From Lumbricus rubellus (lineage: Eukaryota > Annelida > Clitellata > Crassiclitellata > Lumbricidae), in NCBI GenBank assembly GCA_945859605.1, contig OX243816.1:36794676-36858675 (forward strand): a stretch of 64,000 nt of DNA, read 5' to 3'. Both the position numbers and the translations under genes were made by a program. Below, piece by piece: positions 22,501-37,500 of the stretch; position 1 is the stretch's first letter; each line of letters begins with the position of its first letter. Under the pieces are notes generated by a model. It did not search any database. It saw nothing but the letters and a program-made list of their open reading frames with translations, and was not told the origin of the DNA.

Positions 22501-25500
22501 AAGAGATCATCCATAAAAAACATGCCTTTTATGGCAAAAGTATAGTAAATAAACAAAAGTTAAAATAATATCTGTAAATATATCAAACAATTACAATAAA
22601 AACCTAAAATTGTGTATCCGTACGAATTGATAAGCATATAAAGATTAAAAGTATCACAACAATGAACATATTTAAACTGTAAAGAACATAAACACCAAAT
22701 CATCATCTTCTAGCATGCTCTATATTTCTTTGAAATATAAATCTACCAGCTAGAACTCAATTAGAAATTTCTTCCAATGAAGACAATGATAAAAACTAGT
22801 AATAAAAATACGTATACAAACTAAATATTGCCTCAAGCCTCACTGAACAGCAAAACTGTTTTAAAAACCAATGTGAAAATCAAGAAAATGAGAAAAAAAT
22901 AACTGATGATTCCAAAGAATGCGTCAAGATTTCTGCAGATTATTCATGTAACTTACCATGACATGCTTACTGCTGAGATGGAGGTTAGGTATAAGTGGTT
23001 CCATGGTATGAAGGAACTCCAGTCCACGAGCAATGTCAATAGCAAAACGTAACGCCTGATTCTGATCGACGACAATACCTGCAAACCAATCAACAGGTAT
23101 CGTCTGTCACCTTTTATAAATTCAACACTTAAGCCATTTCTACAGATATAATTATGCTCATAATTTTTGCTGATAACCATAAATTGATGGAGTGATGTAT
23201 GCAACAATTTCTAATTAATTAATCAGAAATGATCAATTTAAGTATAAAAACGAATAATACTGAAAACTGCTTAAATGACGACAACGTTAAAAACTACAAA
23301 TTGAAATGTGGTCATTGTTATTATTATTATTAACCACTAGATGCCAGCTGCTCTGGATTAATCACCTTTTGCTCTGATACGTATAAATTAAAATTCAGAC
23401 AGCATAACAAACTGTACATGTTAAATAAATAAATAAATAAATAAGCATAGTTCACACTCATTTTAGAAGTATCATAATTATCATTACGCACCATACACTG
23501 CTTACATTTACACAGTGACACAATAACTTGCATCAAGAAATTATATTTTAGCCAGTCTAAGAATTCTTGCCTGTTTCTCCGTGGAGTACATCATAGAGTG
23601 AGCCAAAAGCCATGTACTGGCTGATGACAATGAGATTCGGAGGCTGGTTGCATGCTCCAAGAACAGGCAAAACATTTGGATGGTTGAAGATTCTGTAAAA
23701 TCCAATAAACAATCTAAACTACTTTACCCTCTGTACTTAAAAATGTATTCATAAATAGAAATGGTAAGCAAGAAATTTCCTGTCATCTGGGAACTAGGCA
23801 GAGTATAATAGGGAAGCTATTCCAGGTTCTCCGTAAAACCCTCTCTTCTAGGAAATGGTGCAAAACATAAACCATTAAAATTGCATGATAAATCAACCCC
23901 CCACTTATACATCTTGGATTTTGCAATAAGGCAAATGTATTTTGACCCAACGTCTGCATTGTTCCCAGTCACTGTTAGTAGACTGTCGTGACGTGTCGTC
24001 ATTAAAGTGCTAAATGCAATTACAGGCCATCGCTCTGAGAGTAGACACTAACGCTAGACACTGTAGACAGTGTGATTGAAATTAATGTGGTCTATAACCT
24101 GAGACGAGGATATTCTTCTTTGAAGTCTCGTGACATGCGTACAGTGCATTCCCTTAGATTCAGTATTTTGGCAATTATGTCATTGCCTTGCCAAGAGCCT
24201 CTCCACAGCTGCACATCAAGCACAAACAGTACAATGCGACCAGTATATCAACAATAAAACAATTGCCATGTCATTGTTATGAACAAGACAAGTGAAAATT
24301 ATGATCTACGATATGTTATGTAAATATAATAATGTGAAGTCCTGCAATTTAGCAAAGCAATAAAAAGACTGATTTGTGGCAGAATAAAAGTGAATTTTTC
24401 AAGCATTTTAGGCGACTTTAGCATCATATTTAAAAACCACTTTTTGCAGCTCATTGCTTTTGATGAGCAAGCTAATAAAGCTGTCAGCCTGTGGCATAAT
24501 ACAGCAATCTGCTTAATATGTTTACTAGGTCCAGTTTCGAATAAATATATTCCCGTCCTGGGAGAGCCCTCCTTTTGGAAATGTCAATTAATAAATCAAT
24601 CAATTAGTTTATTTGCAATACTTATAATTATGCGGACACAGACGCAACTTAAACAGAGAACAAAGATCAGGGCATTATGGAGACAGTCACAACACAAAGA
24701 CAAAACATGTTAGCAAACATCTAACAAATGGAAACATTTAACAAATGGAAACATCTAATAAATGGAAACATCTAACAAATGAAAACATATAACAAATGGA
24801 AACATCTAATAAATGGAAACATCTAACAAATGGAAACATATAACAAATAGAAACATTTAACAAATGGAAACATCTAACAAATGGAAACATTTAACAAATG
24901 GAAACATCTAATAAATGGAAACATCTAACAAATGGAAACATCTAACAAATGGAAACATTTAACAAATGGAAACATCTAATAAATGGAAACATCTAACAAA
25001 TGGAAACATATAACAAATAGAAACATTTAACAAATGGAAACATCTAACAAATGGAAACATATAACAAATAGAAACATCTAACAAATGGAAACATTTAAAA
25101 AATGGAAACATCTAACAAATGGAAACATTTGACAAATGGAAACATTAAACAAATGGAAACATTTAAAAATGGAAACATTTAAAAATGGAAACATCTAACA
25201 AATAGAAACATCTAATAAATGGAAACATCTAACAAATGGAAACATATAACAAATAGAAACATCTAATAAATGGAAACATCTAACAAATGGAAACATATAA
25301 CAAATGGAAACATATAACAAATAGAAACATCTAACAAATGGAAACATATAACAAATAGAAACATTTAACAAATGGAAACATCTAACAAATGGAAACATCT
25401 AATAAATGGAAACATCTAACAAATGGAAACATATAACAAATGGAAACATCTAACAAATGGAAACATATAACAAATAGAAACAAATAACAAATGGAAACAT

Positions 25501-28500
25501 CTAACAAATGGAAACATATAACAAATGGAAACATCTAACAAATGGAAACATATAACAAATGGAAACATCTAACAAATGGAAACATCTAATAAATGGAAAC
25601 ATCTAACAAATGGAAACATTTAACAAATGGAAACATCTAACAAATGGAAACATATAACAAATAGAAACATTTAACAAATGGAAACATTTAAAAAATGGAA
25701 ACATATAACAAATGGAAACATCTAACAAATGGAAACATCTAACAAATGGAAACATATAACAAATAGAAACATCTAATAAATGGAAACATCTAACAAATGG
25801 AAACATCTAATAAATGGAAACATCTAACAAATGGAAACAAATGGAAACATCTAACAAATGGAAACATATAACAAACAGAAACATCTAATAAATGGAAACA
25901 TCTAACAAATGGAAACATATAACAAATAGAAACATCTAATAAATGGAAACATCTAACAAATGGAAACATATAACAAATAGAAACATCTAATAAATGGAAA
26001 CATCTAACAAATGGAAACATATAACAAATGGAAACATCTAACAAATGGAAACATATAACAAATAGAAACATCTAATAAATGGAAACATCTAACAAATGGA
26101 AACATATAACAAATGGAAACATATAACAAATAGAAACATCTAATAAATGGAAACATCTAACAAATGGAAACATATAACAAATAGAAACATTTAACAAATG
26201 GAAACATCTAACAAATGGAAACATCTAACAAATGGAAACATCTAACAAATGGAAACATATAACAAATAGAAACATCTAATAAATGGAAACATCTAACAAA
26301 TGGAAAGAAATAACAAATGGAAACATCTAACAAATGGAAACATATAACAAATGGAAACATCTAACAAATGGAAACATATAACAAATGGAAACATCTAACA
26401 AATGGAAACATCTAATAAATGGAAACATCTAACAAATGGAAACATTTAACAAATGGAAACATCTAACAAATGGAAACATATAACAAATAGAAACATTTAA
26501 CAAATGGAAACATTTAAAAAATGGAAACATATAACAAATGGAAACATCTAACAAATGGAAACATCTAACAAATGGAAACATATAACAAATAGAAACATCT
26601 AATAAATGGAAACATCTAACAAATGGAAACATCTAATAAATGGAAACATCTAACAAATGGAAACAAATGGAAACATCTAACAAATGGAAACATATAACAA
26701 ACAGAAACATCTAATAAATGGAAACATCTAACAAATGGAAACATATAACAAATAGAAACATCTAATAAATGGAAACATCTAACAAATGGAAACATATAAC
26801 AAATAGAAACATCTAATAAATGGAAACATCTAACAAATGGAAACATATAACAAATGGAAACATCTAACAAATGGAAACATATAACAAATAGAAACATCTA
26901 ATAAATGGAAACATCTAACAAATGGAAACATATAACAAATGGAAACATATAACAAATAGAAACATCTAATAAATGGAAACATCTAACAAATGGAAACATA
27001 TAACAAATAGAAACATTTAACAAATGGAAACATCTAACAAATGGAAACATCTAACAAATGGAAACATCTAACAAATGGAAACATATAACAAATAGAAACA
27101 TCTAATAAATGGAAACATCTAACAAATGGAAAGAAATAACAAATGGAAACATATAACAAATAGAAACATCTAACAAATGGAAGCATATAACAAATAGAAA
27201 CATTTAACAAATGGAAACATCTAACAAATGGAAACATCTAATAAATGGAAACATCTAACAAATGGAAACATCTAATAAATGGAAACATCTAACAAATGGA
27301 AACAACTAACAAATGGAAACATCTAATAAATGGAAACATCTAACAAATGGAAACATCTAACAAATGGAAACATATAACAAATGGAAACATCTAACAAATG
27401 GAAACATCTAACAAATGGAAACATCTAACAAATAGAAACATCTAATAAATGGAAACATCTAACAAATGGAAACATCTAATAAATGGAAACATCTAACAAA
27501 TGGAAACATTTAACAAATGGAAACATCTAACAAATGGAAACATATAACAAATAGAAACATCTAATAAATGGAAACATCTAATAAATGGAAACATATAACA
27601 AATAGAAACATCTAATAAATGGAAACATCTAACAAATGGAAACATCTAATAAATGGAAACATTTAACAAATAGAAACATCTAATAAATGGAAACATCTAA
27701 CAAATGGAAACATCTAACAAATGGAAACATATAACAAATAGAAACATATAACAAATAGAAACATTTAACAAATGGAAACATCTAACAAATGGAAACATAT
27801 AACAAATAGAAACATATAACAAATAGAAACATCTAATAAATGGAAACATCTAACAAATGGAAACATCTAACAAATGGAAACATTTAACAAATGGAAACAT
27901 CTAATAAATGGAAACATCTAACAAATGGAAACATATAACAAATAGAAACATTTAACAAATGGAAACATCTAACAAATGGAAACATATAACAAATAGAAAC
28001 ATCTAACAAATGGAAACATTTAAAAAATGGAAACATCTAACAAATGGAAACATTTGACAAATGGAAACATTAAACAAATGGAAACATTTAAAAATGGAAA
28101 CATTTAAAAATGGAAACATCTAACAAATAGAAACATCTAATAAATGGAAACATCTAACAAATGGAAACATATAACAAATAGAAACATCTAATAAATGGAA
28201 ACATCTAACAAATGGAAACATATAACAAATGGAAACATATAACAAATAGAAACATCTAACAAATGGAAACATATAACAAATAGAAACATTTAACAAATGG
28301 AAACATCTAACAAATGGAAACATCTAATAAATGGAAACATCTAACAAATGGAAACATCTAACAAATGGAAACATATAACAAATAGAAACATCTAATAAAT
28401 GGAAACATCTAACAAATGGAAACATCTAATAAATGGAAACATCTAACAAATGGAAACAAATGGAAACATCTAACAAATGGAAACATATAACAAACAGAAA

Positions 28501-31500
28501 CATCTAATAAATGGAAACATCTAACAAATGGAAACATATAACAAATAGAAACATCTAATAAATGGAAACATCTAACAAATGGAAACATCTAATAAATGGA
28601 AACATCTAACAAATGGAAACAAATGGAAACATCTAACAAATGGAAACATATAACAAACAGAAACATCTAATAAATGGAAACATCTAACAAATGGAAACAT
28701 ATAACAAATAGAAACATCTAATAAATGGAAACATCTAACAAATGGAAACATATAACAAATAGAAACATCTAATAAATGGAAACATCTAACAAATGGAAAC
28801 ATATAACAAATGGAAACATCTAACAAATGGAAACATATAACAAATAGAAACATCTAATAAATGGAAACATCTAACAAATGGAAACATATAACAAATGGAA
28901 ACATATAACAAATAGAAACATCTAATAAATGGAAACATCTAACAAATGGAAACATATAACAAATAGAAACATTTAACAAATGGAAACATCTAACAAATGG
29001 AAACATCTAACAAATGGAAACATCTAACAAATGGAAACATATAACAAATAGAAACATCTAATAAATGGAAACATCTAACAAATGGAAAGAAATAACAAAT
29101 GGAAACATATAACAAATAGAAACATCTAACAAATGGAAGCATATAACAAATAGAAACATTTAACAAATGGAAACATCTAACAAATGGAAACATCTAACAA
29201 ATGGAAACATCTAACAAATGGAAACATCTAATAAATGGAAACATCTAACAAATGGAAACAACTAACAAATGGAAACATCTAATAAATGGAAACATCTAAC
29301 AAATGGAAACATCTAACAAATGGAAACATATAACAAATGGAAACATCTAACAAATGGAAACATCTAACAAATGGAAACATCTAACAAATAGAAACATCTA
29401 ATAAATGGAAACATCTAACAAATGGAAACATCTAATAAATGGAAACATCTAACAAATGGAAACATTTAACAAATGGAAACATCTAACAAATGGAAACATA
29501 TAACAAATAGAAACATCTAATAAATGGAAACATCTAAAAAATGGAAACATATAACAAATAGAAACATCTAATAAATGGAAACATCTAACAAATGGAAACA
29601 TCTAATAAATGGAAACATTTAACAAATAGAAACATCTAATAAATGGAAACATCTAACAAATGGAAACATCTAACAAATGGAAACATATAACAAATAGAAA
29701 CATATAACAAATAGAAACATTTAACAAATGGAAACATCTAACAAATGGAAACATATAACAAATAGAAACATATAACAAATAGAAACATCTAATAAATGGA
29801 AACATCTAACAAATGGAAACATCTAACAAATGGAAACATTTAACAAATGGAAACATCTAATAAATGGAAACATCTAACAAATGGAAACATATAACAAATA
29901 GAAACATTTAACAAATGGAAACATCTAACAAATGGAAACATATAACAAATAGAAACATCTAACAAATGGAAACATTTAAAAAATGGAAACATCTAACAAA
30001 TGGAAACATTTGACAAATGGAAACATTAAACAAATGGAAACATTTAAAAATGGAAACATTTAAAAATGGAAACATCTAACAAATAGAAACATCTAATAAA
30101 TGGAAACATCTAACAAATGGAAACATATAACAAATAGAAACATCTAATAAATGGAAACATCTAACAAATGGAAACATATAACAAATGGAAACATATAACA
30201 AATAGAAACATCTAACAAATGGAAACATATAACAAATAGAAACATTTAACAAATGGAAACATCTAACAAATGGAAACATCTAATAAATGGAAACATCTAA
30301 CAAATGGAAACATATAACAAATGGAAACATCTAACAAATGGAAACATATAACAAATAGAAACAAATAACAAATGGAAACATCTAACAAATGGAAACATAT
30401 AACAAATGGAAACATCTAACAAATGGAAACATATAACAAATGGAAACATCTAACAAATGGAAACATCTAATAAATGGAAACATCTAACAAATGGAAACAT
30501 TTAACAAATGGAAACATCTAACAAATGGAAACATATAACAAATAGAAACATTTAACAAATGGAAACATTTAAAAAATGGAAACATATAACAAATGGAAAC
30601 ATCTAACAAATGGAAACATCTAACAAATGGAAACATATAACAAATAGAAACATCTAATAAATGGAAACATCTAACAAATGGAAACATCTAATAAATGGAA
30701 ACATCTAACAAATGGAAACAAATGGAAACATCTAACAAATGGAAACATATAACAAACAGAAACATCTAATAAATGGAAACACCTAACAAATGGAAACATA
30801 TAACAAATAGAAACATCTAATAAATGGAAACATCTAACAAATGGAAACATATAACAAATAGAAACATCTAATAAATGGAAACATCTAACAAATGGAAACA
30901 TATAACAAATGGAAACATCTAACAAATGGAAACATATAACAAATAGAAACATCTAATAAATGGAAACATCTAACAAATGGAAACATATAACAAATGGAAA
31001 CATATAACAAATAGAAACATCTAATAAATGGAAACATCTAACAAATGGAAACATATAACAAATAGAAACATTTAACAAATGGAAACATCTAACAAATGGA
31101 AACATCTAACAAATGGAAACATCTAACAAATGGAAACATATAACAAATAGAAACATCTAATAAATGGAAACATCTAACAAATGGAAAGAAATAACAAATG
31201 GAAACATATAACAAATAGAAACATCTAACAAATGGAAACATATAACAAATAGAAACATTTAACAAATGGAAACATCTAACAAATGGAAACATCTAATAAA
31301 TGGAAACATCTAACAAATGGAAACATCTAATAAATGGAAACATCTAACAAATGGAAACAACTAACAAATGGAAACATCTAATAAATGGAAACATCTAACA
31401 AATGGAAACATCTAACAAATGGAAACATATAACAAATGGAAACATCTAACAAAGGGAAACATCTAACAAATGGAAACATCTAACAAATAGAAACATCTAA

Positions 31501-34500
31501 TAAATGGAAACATCTAACAAATGGAAACATCTAATAAATGGAAACATCTAACAAATGGAAACATTTAACAAATGGAAACATCTAACAAATGGAAACATAT
31601 AACAAATAGAAACATCTAATAAATGGAAACATCTAATAAATGGAAACATATAACAAATAGAAACATCTAATAAATGGAAACATCTAACAAATGGAAACAT
31701 CTAATAAATGGAAACATTTAACAAATAGAAACATCTAATAAATGGAAACATCTAACAAATGGAAACATCTAACAAATGGAAACATATAACAAATAGAAAC
31801 ATATAACAAATAGAAACATTTAACAAATGGAAACATCTAACAAATGGAAACATATAACAAATAGAAACATATAACAAATAGAAACATCTAATAAATGGAA
31901 ACATCTAACAAATGGAAACATCTAACAAATGGAAACATCTAACAAATGGAAACATCTAACAAATGGAAACATCTAACAAATGGAAACATATAACAAATGG
32001 AAACATCTAACAAATGGAAACATCTAATAAATGGAAACATATAACAAATAGAAACATCTAATAAATGGAAACAGCTAACAAATGGAAACATCTAACAAAT
32101 GGAAACATATAACAAATAGAAACATCTAAAAAATGGAAACATCTAACAAATGGAAACATCTAACAAATGGAAACATCTAACAAATGGAAACATATAACAA
32201 ATAGAAACATCTAATAAATGGAAACATCTAACAAATGGAAACATCTAACAAATGGAAACATCTAACAAATGGAAACATATAACAAATAGAAACATCTAAT
32301 AAATGGAAACATCTAACAAATGGAAACATCTAACAAATGGAAACATCTAACAAATGGAAACATATAACAAATAGAAACATCTAATAAATGGAAACATCTA
32401 ACAAATGGAAACATCTAACAAATGGAAACATCTAACAAATGGAAACATATAACAAATAGAAACATCTAATAAATGGAAACATATAACAAATAGAAACATC
32501 TAATAAATGGAAACATCTAACAAATGGAAACATATAACAAATAGAAACATCTAATAAATGGAAACATATAACAAATAGAAACATCTAATAAATGGAAACA
32601 TCTAACAAATGGAAACATATAACAAATAGAAACATCTAATAAATGGAAACATCTAACAAATGGAAACATCTAACAAATGGAAACATCTAACAAATGGAAA
32701 CATATAACAAATAGAAACATCTAACAAATGGAAACATTTAACAAATGGAAACATCTAACAAATGGAAACATCTAACAAATGGAAACATATAACAAATAGA
32801 AACATCTAATAAATGGAAACATCTAACAAATGGAAACATCTAACAAATGGAAACATATAACAAATAGAAACATTTAACAAATGGAAACATATAACAAATA
32901 GAAACATCTAATAAATGGAAACATTTAACAAATGGAAACATCTAACAAATGGAAACATCTAACAAATGGAAACATCTAACAAATGGAAACATCTAACAAA
33001 TGGAAACATATAACAAATAGAAACATTTAACAAATGGAAACATCTAACAAATGGAAACATATAACAAATAGAAACATATAACAAATAGAAACATCTAATA
33101 AATGGAAACATCTAACAAATGGAAACATCTAACAAATGGAAACATATAACAAATAGAAACATATAACAAATAGAAACATCTAATAAATGGAAACATCTAA
33201 CAAATGGAAACATCTAACAAATGGAAACATCTAACAAATGGAAACATCTAACAAATGGAAACATCTAACAAATGGAAACATATAACAAATGGAAACATCT
33301 AACAAATGGAAACATCTAATAAATGGAAACACATAACAAATAGAAACATCTAATAAATGGAAACAGCTAACAAATGGAAACATCTAACAAATGGAAACAT
33401 ATAACAAATAGAAACATCTGATAAATGGAAACATCTAACAAATGGAAACATCTAACAAATGGAAACATCTAACAAATGGAAACATATAACAAATAGAAAC
33501 ATCTAATAAATGGAAACATCTAACAAATGGAAACATCTAACAAATGGAAACATCTAACAAATGGAAACATATAACAAATAGAAACATCTAATAAATGGAA
33601 ACATCTAACAAATGGAAACATCTAACAAATGGAAACATCTAACAAATGGAAACATATAACAAATAGAAACATCTAATAAATGGAAACATCTAACAAATGG
33701 AAACATTTAAAAAATGGAAACATCTAACAAATGGAAACATCTAACAAATGGAAACATATAACAAATAGAAACATCTAATAAATGGAAACATATAACAAAT
33801 AGAAACATCTAATAAATGGAAACATATAACAAATAGAAACATCTAATAAATGGAAACATCTAACAAATGGAAACATTTAAAAAATGGAAACATCTAACAA
33901 ATGGAAACATCTAATAAATGGAAACATCTAACAAATGGAAACATATAACAAATGGAAACATCTAACAAATGGAAACATATAACAAATAGAAACATCTAAT
34001 AAATGGAAACATCTAACAAATGGAAACATTTAAAAAATGGAAACATCTAACAAATGGAAACATCTAACAAATGGAAACATATAACAAATAGAAACATCTA
34101 ATAAATGGAAACATCTAACAAATGGAAACATATAACAAATGGAAACATCTAACAAATGGAAACATATAACAAATAGAAACATCTAATAAATGGAAACATC
34201 TAACAAATGGAAACATATAACAAATGGAAACATCTAACAAATGGAAACATATAACAAATAGAAACATCTAATAAATGGAAACATCTAACAAATGGAAACA
34301 TTTAAAAAATGGAAACATCTAACAAATAGAAACATCTAACAAATGGAAACATATAACAAATAGAAACATCTAATAAATGGAAACATCTAACAAATGGAAA
34401 CATCTAACAAATGGAAACATCTAACAAATGGAAACATATAACAAATAGAAACATCTAATAAATGGAAACATCTAACAAATGGAAACATATAACAAATAGA

Positions 34501-37500
34501 AACATCTAATAAATGGAAACATATAACAAATAGAAACATCTAATAAATGGAAACATCTAACAAATGGAAACAAAAAACAAATAGAAACATCTAATAAATG
34601 GAAACATCTAACAAATGGAAACATCTAACAAATGGAAACATCTAACAAATGGAAACATATAACAAATAGAAACATCTAACAAATGGAAACATTTAACAAA
34701 TGGAAACATCTAACAAATGGAAACATCTAACAAATGGAAACATATAACAAATAGAAACATCTAATAAATGGAAACATCTAACAAATGGAAACATCTAACA
34801 AATGGAAACATATAACAAATAGAAACATTTAACAAATGGAAACATATAACAAATAGAAACATCTAATAAATGGAAATATCGAACAAATGGAAACATATAA
34901 CAAATAGAAACATTTAACAAATGGAAACATCTAACAAATGGAAACATCTAACAAATGGAAACATCTAACAAATGGAAACATATAACAAATAGAAACATCT
35001 AACAAATGGAAACATCTAACAAATGGAAACATCTAACAAATAGAAACATCTAATAAATGGAAACATCTAACAAATGGAAACATATAACAAATAGAAACAT
35101 TTAACAAATGGAAACATCTAATAAATGGAAACATCTAACAAATGGAAACATATAACAAATAGAAACATTTAACAAATGGAAACATCTAACAAATGGAAAC
35201 ATCTAACAAATGGAAACATATAACAAATAGAAACATTTAACAAATGGAAACATCTAACAAATGGAAACATCTAATAAATGGAAACATCTAACAAATGGAA
35301 ACATCTAATAAATGGAAACATCTAACAAATGGAAACATCTAATAAATGGAAACATATAACAAATGGAAACATATAACAAATAGAAGCATTTAACAAATGG
35401 AAACATTTAAAAAATGGAAACATCTAACAAATGGAAACATCTAACAAATGGAAACATCTAACAAATGGAAACATATAACAAATAGAAACATTTAACAAAT
35501 GGAAACATTTAAAAAATGGAAACATCTAACAAATGGAAACATCTAACAAATGGAAACATATAACAAATAGAAACATTTAACAAATGGAAACATCTAACAA
35601 ATGGAAACATCTAACAAATGGAAACATATAACAAATGGAAACATATAACAAATAGAAACATTTAACAAATGGAAACATTTAAAAAATGGAAACATCTAAC
35701 AAATGGAAACATCTAACAAATGGAAACATCTAACAAATGGAAACATCTAACAAATGGAAACATATAACAAATAGAAACATTTAACAAATGGAAACATTTA
35801 AAAAATGGAAACATCTAACAAATGAAAACATCTAACAAATGGAAACATATAACAAATAGAAACATTTAACAAATGGAAACATCTAACAAATGGAAACATC
35901 TAACAAATGGAAACATCTAACAAATGGAAACATATAACAAATAGAAACATTTAACAAATGGAAACATTTAAAAAATGGAAACATCTAACAAATGGAAACA
36001 TCTAACAAATGGAAACATCTAACAAATGGAAACATATAACAAATGGAAACATTTAACAAATGGAAACATTTAAAAAATGGAAACATCTAACAAATGGAAA
36101 CATCTAACAAATGGAAACATCTAACAAATGGAAACATATAACAAATGGAAACATTTAACAAATGGAATTGATGATGACGATGAATGATTCATGAATGTGA
36201 ACAATTAATTAGAGAAGAGTGATAATCATTGCATATAAACTAACCTCGCCTGAGTGATTGCTGCTCAAGCGTGAATGTATGTTCAGTTGTTCGATGTCGA
36301 TGCCAGAATGTCGAGACAACGTTGCATCCTCTGCAAATCAATATACGAATCGTCGTTCAGCGTCAACAAGAAAAACAGTTTCCCTGGCATACATGCTTTC
36401 AATAACAATCGGACATTATCAGCCTAGAGACACTTTAAAAAGATAGCGCCATTACAAATGCTCAACAGAACAACTAGCATGACCGTTGACTAGATTTATT
36501 TTAAATAGCCATTGACTGCCTTGTATATTATAAATACATCATTACATTGCATGGTGCTATAGATGCAAGCAAATTAGAGCAAATTAGATAGATCTATTAG
36601 CTCAATCATGCAAATACAGCAAAAGCACTCCAACAGTTGAAGAATCAGTCATTTCTTATAGATGAAATGTTTTGGAAAACCACATGTCTGTCAACCTCAC
36701 TTGAAAAGATCACCGACCAGGATTTGAACTATTTATTTTCTGCTGCCCGTCATATAGGCAAAGTGCTTCTGGCTGAATCTACAAAGTAAGAATGAAAGGT
36801 ACATATGCCAATGAAAAGAAAAAAAGGATCTGTTGTCAAGACCAGCAAGGTAGCCAGTCAGCAGACAAGAGCACTTACTGCTTCTGGTACGATATCCAAG
36901 CCAGCTGCGGTCTTTGTACGGCACCCGTTCAATGTCCTGTCCCATCGCAATGGCACGCTCTGCAGCAACAGAAACAAGGACAATTTGCAATGATAATTAT
37001 ATGTATTCAAGCACCTGATTTCCCGTTATTCGTCATCCAAAAACAAATTAATTAACAATTGTGTCAGCTATTCAAAGATCAATCCCTGGATGATGGATGG
37101 TTCAAAGTTTCCTTTATTCTTCTGAACTCACAAGTATTATGCAAGTTGTACAAATATAAATCATTAATTGTTAATATTTTTCCAATGCATTCGTCATTAT
37201 ATACAAATTTTTTAAAGAAAAACTTGCCTATTCTTTCATTCCAAAACCAACCACTTTCACAAGATATCAATTTTAAAACAGCAGGTTTAAAACAGCAGAA
37301 CGCAAGTAATCGAGGCACTGTTCATACAGCAAGTAAGTAATTCATAGTATCCAATGTCAGCAAAATAGAAAGTGATTTAAAATATCGTTCACACTAAACA
37401 TTCACAACTTAGGCCAAGATGAAAGCATAGGGCTCCAGTAACTTATGAATCACTGCGCTCAGCTGGGATGCATAAGAAAGGCAAAATGGTTGACATAGAA

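Noticed and set aside
25195..31292. Repeated open frames of 67 and 93 codons on the minus strand with [17 protein letters not shown] units
   Set aside because: They follow directly from the 51-bp period of the minisatellite (17 codons) and end wherever unit order changes; no start context, no splice sites.
24714..36166. CRISPR-like array
   Set aside because: Units are contiguous with no unique spacers and lie in an animal intron; it is a minisatellite.
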